NCBI GenBank assembly: GCA_021205045.1
Contig: JAJPYH010000103.1
Location: forward strand, 1-12,135
Direction of reading: 5' to 3'
Source of the DNA: Lachnospiraceae bacterium
GTDB lineage: Bacteria; Bacillota; Clostridia; Lachnospirales; Lachnospiraceae
DNA: 12,135 bases
Shown: piece by piece, positions 7,322 through 12,135 of the stretch
How positions within the stretch are numbered: position 1 is the stretch's first letter
Layout of the letters: every line of letters starts with the position of its first letter
Notes under the pieces: generated by a model
The model's database searches: none
Seen by the model: the letters and a program-made list of their open reading frames with translations, nothing else
What the model was told of the DNA's origin: nothing
Made by a program: the position numbers and the translations under genes

Positions 7322-8221
7322 TCAGACCCTCAGATGCTTCCTGCAGGTAAACACACTGCCGAAAAAGCCAATCCCCACGCCGATGGCCAGGGAAACCGGC
7401 ACCAGAATCTGAAACACCTCTGTCACATCCAGAAAGCCCAGCAGACTGCTGAGAGAGGAAAATCTGGTGACAATGGCGATAATCACATTATTGTAGACAA
7501 AATACAGGCCCACCAGCGGAATGGCCGCGCCCACCAGCCCGATGAGTACTCCCTCTATAATAAACGGAAACCGCACAAAAAAGTCAGTAGCGCCTATGTA
7601 TTTCATGATATTGATCTCCTCCTTGCGGATGGAGATACCGATGGTGATGGTATTGCTGATCAGGAACACGCTCACCAGGAACAGAATGCCAATGATCCCG
7701 ACAGTGGCAACGCTCACCAGAGAATTCAGACTTCCCAGCGTGGTGGCCGCCAGCTCGCTCTTATTGACCCGGCGCACAATCTCCTTGCTCTCAAGGAACT
7801 CCACCAGCTCGCTCTGCATGGTCACGTCGTTCATATAGATAGTCAGACTGGCCGAATCCGCCAGCGGATTGTCGGTAAAGCCGTCCAGATAATCGGTCAC
7901 GCCCAGCTCCTCAGCGAAGGTCTCCCAGGCCTCATCCGCCGAGGTGTAATCCACCTGCTCCACCTCATCCCGCAGGATCAGCTGATCCCGCAGATAAAGC
8001 ATTTCCTCCTCCGTGGTGCCCGACTGAAAAAAGACAGTCACGGAAATCTCCTGCTGCACATTATTGACAATGTACTGCACATTCAGCATAATAGCGGCAA
8101 AGGCTCCCAGCAGAAACAGACAGGCGCTGATGGTCGCTACGCTGGCCAGGGTATACCATTTATTGCGAAAAAGGCTCTTAAAGCCTTCCTTAATTATATA
8201 TCCCAAGGAATTAAATCTCAT
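7322..8221 (-). CDS. ftsX: FtsX, cell-division ABC transporter-like permease
   Basis: This is the integral membrane partner of FtsE, which passes ATP-driven movement to extracellular wall hydrolases at the division site. The 299 residues show the FtsX layout: a cytoplasmic N-terminus, TM1 (about 22-46), a large extracellular loop (about 47-165) and three more membrane segments (about 168-190, 218-243, 270-292). Between TM2 and TM3 is the conserved stretch TITIGISIRKEEINIMKYIG. I chose the ATG at 8221 because GGGAGAG lies 7 nt upstream and the protein then begins as FtsX usually does. A TTG at 8269 in the same frame would add 16 unlikely residues. The start overlaps the end of ftsE by 11 nt (ATGAGATTTAA), indicating translational coupling. 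Confidence 0.95.
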   Translation of the reverse strand: MRFNSLGYIIKEGFKSLFRNKWYTLASVATISACLFLLGAFAAIMLNVQYIVNNVQQEISVTVFFQSGTTEEEMLYLRDQLILRDEVEQVDYTSADEAWETFAEELGVTDYLDGFTDNPLADSASLTIYMNDVTMQSELVEFLESKEIVRRVNKSELAATTLGSLNSLVSVATVGIIGILFLVSVFLISNTITIGISIRKEEINIMKYIGATDFFVRFPFIIEGVLIGLVGAAIPLVGLYFVYNNVIIAIVTRFSSLSSLLGFLDVTEVFQILVPVSLAIGVGIGFFGSVFTCRKHLRV

Positions 8222-8927
8222 AATCGTACTCTCCCGCTTCGTACTCTCCGGACTCGATATCGCTCTCAATCACGCCCTTATGTACCGTGATCACCCTCTT
8301 TTGCATCTGATCCACGATTTCCTTATTGTGGGTCACCACCACCACTGTGGTGCCGCGCTGATTGAACACATCCAGCAGACGCATAATCTCCTGGCTGTTG
8401 GCCGGGTCCAGATTGCCGGTGGGCTCATCGCAGAGCAGAATCTCCGGCTTATTGACAAGGGCTCTGGCCAGGGCGACCCTCTGCTGCTCCCCTCCGGAAA
8501 GCTGTCTGGGCTTTGCCTTGTATTTTCCGGCCAGTCCTACGTATTTTAAAATAGTGGGAACGCTTTTCTCAATTTTGGCATTGGGTACCTGGGTTACACG
8601 CTGGGCAAAGGCCACGTTTTCATACACGTTCATATCCTTCAGAAGACGGAAATCCTGAAACACCACGCCAAGACGCCGGCGGAACGCCGGCACCCTCCTG
8701 TGTTTCATCGTAGATAAATTTTCTCCCAGCACGTATACGCCCCCTTTGGTGGCCACAATCTCACGCAGCAGGAGCTTGATCAGAGTAGATTTGCCGGAGC
8801 CGCTGGCTCCCACAATAAAGACGAATTCCCCCCGTTTGATTCTGAGAGAGACATTTCTCAGAACCAGGGCGTTGGTATAGACATGCGTCACGTTATCGAG
8901 GACGATGACGTCGTCCTCGTCCAGCAT
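8211..8927 (-). CDS. ftsE: FtsE, cell-division ABC ATPase
   Basis: This cytoplasmic ATPase binds FtsX and drives wall-hydrolase activation during division. In the 238-residue form the Walker A motif is GASGSGKST (40-48), the Q-loop is VFQDFRLL (Gln91), the signature is LSGGEQQRVALARAL (from 143), Walker B ends in CDEPTGNLD (Asp167, Glu168) and the switch histidine is His200 in VTHN. The FQDFRLL form of the Q-loop and the short length are typical of FtsE among related ABC ATPases. The ATG at 8927 gives the family length but has only a weak site (AAGAGA about 7 nt upstream). In-frame TTG codons at 8957 and 8972 would add 10 or 15 basic residues. The gene follows the CdaR-like gene after about 50 nt with no terminator. 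Confidence 0.95.
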   Translation of the reverse strand: MLDEDDVIVLDNVTHVYTNALVLRNVSLRIKRGEFVFIVGASGSGKSTLIKLLLREIVATKGGVYVLGENLSTMKHRRVPAFRRRLGVVFQDFRLLKDMNVYENVAFAQRVTQVPNAKIEKSVPTILKYVGLAGKYKAKPRQLSGGEQQRVALARALVNKPEILLCDEPTGNLDPANSQEIMRLLDVFNQRGTTVVVVTHNKEIVDQMQKRVITVHKGVIESDIESGEYEAGEYDYEI

Positions 8928-8978
8928 TACTGTATCTCTTGAATCCTTTTTTCTCAAAATATGGTTCCTCAATTCTGG

Positions 8979-10061
8979 TTAATCCATTTTTTCCATGTAT
9001 TTCATATACTTTACTACCATCAACGCAATGCGGAAGGTGATGGCATCCTCAAAGACCCTCAGATCCAGCCCTGTGGTCTTCTGCAGCTTATCCACCCGGT
9101 ACACCAGGGTGTTGCGGTGGATGAACAGCTGCCGGGAGGTCTTCGATACATTCAGGCTGTTCTCAAAGAACTTATTGATCGTGGTCAGCGTCTCCTCATC
9201 AAAATCATCGATGGAGCGACCGCCGAAAATCTCACGGATAAACATCTTGCAAAGCGGAATGGGAAGCTGATAGATCAGACGCCCGATGCCCAGCTCACTG
9301 TAGGCCACGACCTCCTTCTCCTCAAAAAAGATCTTCCCCACATCCAGGGCCATCTTGGCCTCCTTGTAGGAGCGGCTCACGTCCTTAATCTCCCCGACAG
9401 CTGTGCCGTAGGCGATATGGGCGTTTTTGATGCCCTCCTTTGTCAGACCGCGGATAACGCTCACGGCATACTTGTCCACATCAGCGTTGGTCTCGTTTTC
9501 CCCCAGATCCTTGACAATGATCACATCCTTCTCATCCACGGCAGTGATAAATTCCCGGGGGCTGTTGCCGAAGGCGGTTCTGGCCAGCTCCAGCATATTC
9601 AGCTCCTTGCTGTTGTCCGCCTGGACGATCAGCACGGTGCGGCGCTGCTCAAAGGGCATGTGCAGCTTCTTGGAACGACTGTAGATGTCCACTAACAGCA
9701 GATTGTCCAGCAGCAGATTCTTGACAAAATTATCCTTGTCAAAGCGCTCCTTGTAAGCCACCAACAGGCTCTGAATCTGGAATGCGCTCATCTTGCCGAT
9801 CATATACGCGGTATCCCCGGTGCCCTGTACAATCAGAATATATTCCAGCTGATATTCATCATAAATCTTGAAATACTGATGCCCTGCCACCTCCTGGGAC
9901 TCCGCCACGGATTTGGCGAACTCAGCGCAGCGGCCCGCACAGTCTCTCATATCATCTGTGGAGGCAATCTCCTTACCGTCCACGTCCATGACGGCCAGCT
10001 CCACTCTTCCAATATTTTTCAGCCCATCAATTGTATTCTGCAGTATCTGATTGGATATCAT
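8979..10061 (-). CDS. CdaR/PucR-family transcriptional regulator
   Basis: This is a DNA-binding regulator with a sensor domain of the sugar-diacid-recognition type. Of the 360 residues, 1-135 form the sensor (VELAVMDVDGKEIAS at 20-34, Cys41 and Cys45), and 140-250 the central GGDEF-like domain, lacking a recognisable cyclase motif. Residues 300-335 are the C-terminal PucR-type helix-turn-helix (VSKTSRQLFIHRNTLVYRVD). The ligand is not shown by the sequence. I chose the ATG at 10061 because GGGGA lies 8 nt upstream; a GTG at 10208 in the same frame would add a 49-residue Lys/Gln-rich tail that runs through the upstream terminator. The 162-nt upstream gap is AT-rich with a possible TATAAA near 10125 but no well-placed -35 box. 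Its position just before ftsE suggests cotranscription and perhaps control of the wall genes; this is inference. Confidence 0.87.
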   Translation of the reverse strand: MISNQILQNTIDGLKNIGRVELAVMDVDGKEIASTDDMRDCAGRCAEFAKSVAESQEVAGHQYFKIYDEYQLEYILIVQGTGDTAYMIGKMSAFQIQSLLVAYKERFDKDNFVKNLLLDNLLLVDIYSRSKKLHMPFEQRRTVLIVQADNSKELNMLELARTAFGNSPREFITAVDEKDVIIVKDLGENETNADVDKYAVSVIRGLTKEGIKNAHIAYGTAVGEIKDVSRSYKEAKMALDVGKIFFEEKEVVAYSELGIGRLIYQLPIPLCKMFIREIFGGRSIDDFDEETLTTINKFFENSLNVSKTSRQLFIHRNTLVYRVDKLQKTTGLDLRVFEDAITFRIALMVVKYMKYMEKMD

Positions 10062-10145
10062 ATCGTTATTCCCCGTTCTCTTTTCTTCTTTTGATGCTGT
10101 CTGATCTTTCTGTGACTTTATAGATACAAATTTACATAAATTGCG

Positions 10146-10166
10146 CAAAAAAGCAATACTTTTTTG
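10146..10166 (-). terminator. AT-rich hairpin terminator after the S1-domain gene
   Basis: The arms CAAAAAAG and CTTTTTTG (10146-10153 and 10159-10166) pair perfectly over 8 bp with a 5-nt loop. The run of six T is part of the stem, so it is a weak terminator but usable in both directions. It lies about 60 nt after the stop of the S1-domain gene and before the CdaR-like gene. Confidence 0.45.
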
Positions 10167-10223
10167 TTGGAAATAACGATTTTTATTTGACAATTTTGCT
10201 TTATACACTTCCAGCAGCCTGGC

Positions 10224-11057
10224 TCAGGCCCTGTGTATCCCCTTTTCAGTGAGAGTAATCTTTTTTTCCTTTAAAAGATGGCCCACAGCCCGCTTAAACT
10301 CATTCTTGCTCATCCCGGTTTCCCGGCGGATCACCTCCGGGGCTGCCTTGTCATTGAAGGGAAGGCCGCCTCCAAAGCTGTCAATCAGGGCAAGCACCTT
10401 CTCCCCGTCCTCGTCCATCTGCAGATAAGCCTTCTGGCGGATGCTCAGATCCAGCTTGCCGTCCTCCTTGACACGGATGACTCTGGCCTCCACAGTCTCG
10501 CCCACAGTGAGCTCTCTGCCAAACAGCTCCTTTTTGGGAATCAGGGCAGAATACAGGTCGTCCACCGCCACAAAAGCGCCGAAATTATCGCTGATCTCGT
10601 ACACGGTACCAGTGACCTTATCATCCTTCTGATAAGGACTCTCCTTGGACAACTCCCTGTGCACATTCATGGTAGCGCAAAGCCTGCCGCTCTTATCTAT
10701 GTACATGGAGACCAGTACCTCTTCGCCCTCCTGTACCTTACGCTTCTGCTGGCGATAAGGCAGCAGCAGATCCTTTTCCAGACCCCAGTCCAGAAAAGCG
10801 CCGATCTTCCCCACCTGCACCACCTTCAGCCTGGCCACCTGCCCCAGGCAAAGCTTCGGCGTCAATGTGGTGGAAATCAGCCGATCCTGGCTGTCCCTAT
10901 AGACAAAAACCTCAACCTCATCCCCGGGGCGCTTACCCTCGGGTACATATTTATTAGGAAGCAGCACCTCCTCCGTGCCGTCCTCCTCCGACAGATATAC
11001 GCCAAAGTCCACCTTTCTGGTGATCTTCAGCGTCTGCATTTCTCCTAAGCGAATCAT
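10224..11057 (-). CDS. cvfB: CvfB-like S1-domain RNA-binding protein
   Basis: This is a cytoplasmic protein of the conserved virulence factor B family, thought to bind RNA and affect gene expression; its exact target is not established. The 277 residues divide into three S1-like beta-barrels (about 4-62, 70-130 and 146-207, the last with VTGTVYEISDNFGAFV and LDLSIRQ) and a C-terminal winged helix (about 215-275, with TGMSKNEFKRAVGHLLKE). This order and length are those of CvfB/YitL. The ATG has AGGAGAG 4 nt upstream, a near-perfect ribosome site. The stop codon lies in a short hairpin (10217-10229) that has no T-run. I see no clear promoter in the 188 nt upstream, which is mostly degenerate repeat, so it may be read through from the thioesterase gene. 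Confidence 0.87.
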   Translation of the reverse strand: MIRLGEMQTLKITRKVDFGVYLSEEDGTEEVLLPNKYVPEGKRPGDEVEVFVYRDSQDRLISTTLTPKLCLGQVARLKVVQVGKIGAFLDWGLEKDLLLPYRQQKRKVQEGEEVLVSMYIDKSGRLCATMNVHRELSKESPYQKDDKVTGTVYEISDNFGAFVAVDDLYSALIPKKELFGRELTVGETVEARVIRVKEDGKLDLSIRQKAYLQMDEDGEKVLALIDSFGGGLPFNDKAAPEVIRRETGMSKNEFKRAVGHLLKEKKITLTEKGIHRA

Positions 11058-11120
11058 AATCTCTCCTGTATTAATTCTGAAATCAATGTACTCATTTCAT
11101 CGGCAGGCGATTTTTGCCGC

Positions 11121-11257
11121 AGCACGCTTCTCTCCGGCAGTCAATTCCCGACGTCCTTTTCTTCTTCGACGGTCAAAGCCTGTCATTGCACTTTTTCTCT
11201 CTGGCAGTCAGCTCTTACTGACACATCTTTCCTTCAGTACTCAACTCATGCCGTCAT
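11121..11257. repeat. Degenerate tandem repeat of about 34 nt, four copies
   Basis: Units of 35, 35, 34 and 33 nt can be laid out at 11121-11155, 11156-11190, 11191-11224 and 11225-11257, sharing a pyrimidine-rich opening and a core like GGCAGTCAA on the plus strand. A further decayed unit may lie at 11092-11120. The copies are weakly conserved. The last unit includes the final codons and stop of the thioesterase gene, as the first array does for the alpha-galactosidase gene. Confidence 0.45.
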
Positions 11258-11962
11258 CATGTGCATATTGATCAGGGCGGCTCCCTGCTCATTTTCAAGC
11301 TTTATCTGATATCCCTGCTCAACCTTCAGCACCACCGGATACACCAGATCCCCCTTATGAGCCTGCCCCTTGTATTCAATCAGCAGCTCCTTCACCTGCG
11401 GATTCTCCCCCATCATTTCCAGTGCGTCCATGGCGATGGTCACATATCTGGCGTTATTGACATGATGATTGGTATCCTGAAAATCCGGCAGAATCTGTAT
11501 GGGGGCAAGCCGCTCTCCGCCCTCCTCCATCACAAGCTTGCGGGGCGCATAATCCATGGGCAGCCGCTCCTCCAGCACATAACGGGTTCTCATTTCCTCA
11601 TCCGGCCTGACCGGGCGGAACCGCTCCGTATCCAGCAGCGACCAGATGGAACTGGCCTGCACCAGCATCTGCCCCTGCTCATCCTTCATAAAGAAATTAC
11701 GCATCCCCAGAAAGCTCTTAAACTCATAAGGAAAGGTGCCGATGGTCACCCTCTCCCCGATGCCCGGCCTTCTCAGAATCTGTATCTGCCAGAAAGACAA
11801 TATCCACGCAATCTTCCGTTCCGTCAGATACTCAATTCCCACCCCCAGATCCTCCGACTGAAAGGTAGAACAGTCCTGAAAATAATCTACGATCTTCGGC
11901 ACCGCCAGAAGACCGTCCTCATGCAGCTCACTATATCTGACACAACTTTCAAACTGATACAT
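11246..11962 (-). CDS. Acyl-ACP thioesterase, double hot-dog fold
   Basis: It releases free fatty acids from acyl carrier protein in the cytoplasm. The 238 residues form two hot-dog halves (about 1-130 and 150-238). The N-terminal half has the opening FESCVRYSELHEDGLL, and the second has the catalytic DTNHHVNNARY (Asp163, Asn165, His167), matching the N-x-H-V-N-N motif of FatA/FatB-type enzymes. At the position where plant enzymes have Glu-Cys (YRREC) this protein reads YKGQA, with Gln200 in place of the Glu. I chose the ATG at 11962 because GGGAG lies 4 nt upstream; a GTG at 11980, also preceded by GGGGA, would add six residues. A good promoter lies at 11997-12025. Only the degenerate repeat region separates it from the cvfB-like gene. 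Confidence 0.88.
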   Translation of the reverse strand: MYQFESCVRYSELHEDGLLAVPKIVDYFQDCSTFQSEDLGVGIEYLTERKIAWILSFWQIQILRRPGIGERVTIGTFPYEFKSFLGMRNFFMKDEQGQMLVQASSIWSLLDTERFRPVRPDEEMRTRYVLEERLPMDYAPRKLVMEEGGERLAPIQILPDFQDTNHHVNNARYVTIAMDALEMMGENPQVKELLIEYKGQAHKGDLVYPVVLKVEQGYQIKLENEQGAALINMHMMTA

Positions 11963-11996
11963 GTCTCTCCCTTCTTTCACTTTTTCCCCGCCGCCT

Positions 11997-12025
11997 ATTA
12001 TAACCTGTCAGTTTCAAAAACTCAA
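11997..12025 (-). promoter_or_regulatory. Promoter of the thioesterase gene
   Basis: On the minus strand, TTGAGT (12020-12025) is followed after exactly 17 nt by a perfect TATAAT (11997-12002), 35 nt before the chosen ATG. A 10-bp palindrome TTTCCGGAAA (12031-12040) lies directly upstream of the -35 box and could be a binding site. Confidence 0.7.
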
Positions 12026-12079
12026 TAGCGTTTCCGGAAATGTTACAATTTTGGTTAAGGTGTCAAAAGTAGTGTTTTG

Positions 12080-12109
12080 TTATGAATCACCTTCTAAACG
12101 TGCTATACT
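12080..12109 (+). promoter_or_regulatory. Candidate divergent promoter for a gene beyond the right edge
   Basis: TATACT (12104-12109) is preceded by TGC, giving an extended -10 element, with a weak -35 TTATGA (12080-12085) 18 nt upstream. The expected start site falls at about 12116, within an inverted repeat GGATAC (12110-12115) and GTATCC (12128-12133). The gene it serves is not in the window. Confidence 0.5.
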
Positions 12110-12135
12110 GGATACATCAAAGATGAGGTATCCGT

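Noticed and set aside
7334..8290. 318-codon plus-strand open frame opposite ftsX
   Set aside because: It is a shadow of ftsX, rich in His and Gln with no recognisable domain.
10187..10207. Plus-strand TTGACA and TATACA as a promoter
   Set aside because: The boxes are only 9 nt apart and no plus-strand gene follows.
10062..10208. 49-residue N-terminal extension of the CdaR-like protein from a GTG at 10208
   Set aside because: It runs through a hairpin terminator and AT-rich intergenic DNA, while the ATG at 10061 has a good ribosome site and fits the family start.
11101..11119. Hairpin CGGCA/TGCCG as a terminator of the thioesterase gene
   Set aside because: On the transcribed strand it is not followed by a T-run; the T residues lie in its loop on the other strand.

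Overview
All recognisable genes in this window lie on the minus strand, so the map reads right to left. The gene set (FtsE/FtsX with an M23 hydrolase and an S41 protease, a CvfB-type S1 protein, a CdaR/PucR-type regulator, a PgcA-type hexose phosphomutase, a GH36 alpha-galactosidase) together with the moderately high GC points to a low-motility gut-type Clostridia, most likely Lachnospiraceae. The family assignment is inference from protein style; there is no rRNA or other marker gene in the window.

Right to left: (1) 11981-12135 is a divergent intergenic region, with a good minus-strand promoter for an acyl-ACP thioesterase (11246-11962) and a candidate plus-strand promoter for a gene outside the window. 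(2) cvfB-like RNA-binding gene (10224-11057). (3) A cell-wall block: CdaR-like regulator (8979-10061), ftsE (8211-8927), ftsX (7322-8221), a secreted coiled-coil M23 peptidoglycan hydrolase (5975-7186) and an S41 C-terminal processing protease (4655-5890), closed by a clear intrinsic terminator at 4584-4626. FtsEX is the membrane ABC-type switch, the M23 protein its likely extracellular effector, and the S41 protease a likely trimming enzyme. (4) A sugar block: hexose phosphomutase (reading frame 2736-4277, original start at 4454) followed by alpha-galactosidase (421-2658), probably one transcript. The galactosidase would free galactose, and the mutase would pass glucose-1-phosphate from the Leloir pathway into glycolysis. 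(5) 1-420 has no protein gene that I can support; it holds a 34-nt tandem repeat array, a hairpin terminator and a candidate small RNA.

The most striking observation is that the phosphomutase has an in-frame TAA at codon 8. The frame upstream of the apparent ATG at 4277 encodes the family's conserved N-terminus without interruption back to a normal ATG at 4454, except for this one stop. Next come the 34-nt tandem repeats that begin inside the 3' end of the alpha-galactosidase gene, and a more degenerate array of about the same period that begins inside the 3' end of the thioesterase gene. I did not find a new defence, mobile or CRISPR system; most of the window is ordinary chromosomal housekeeping.
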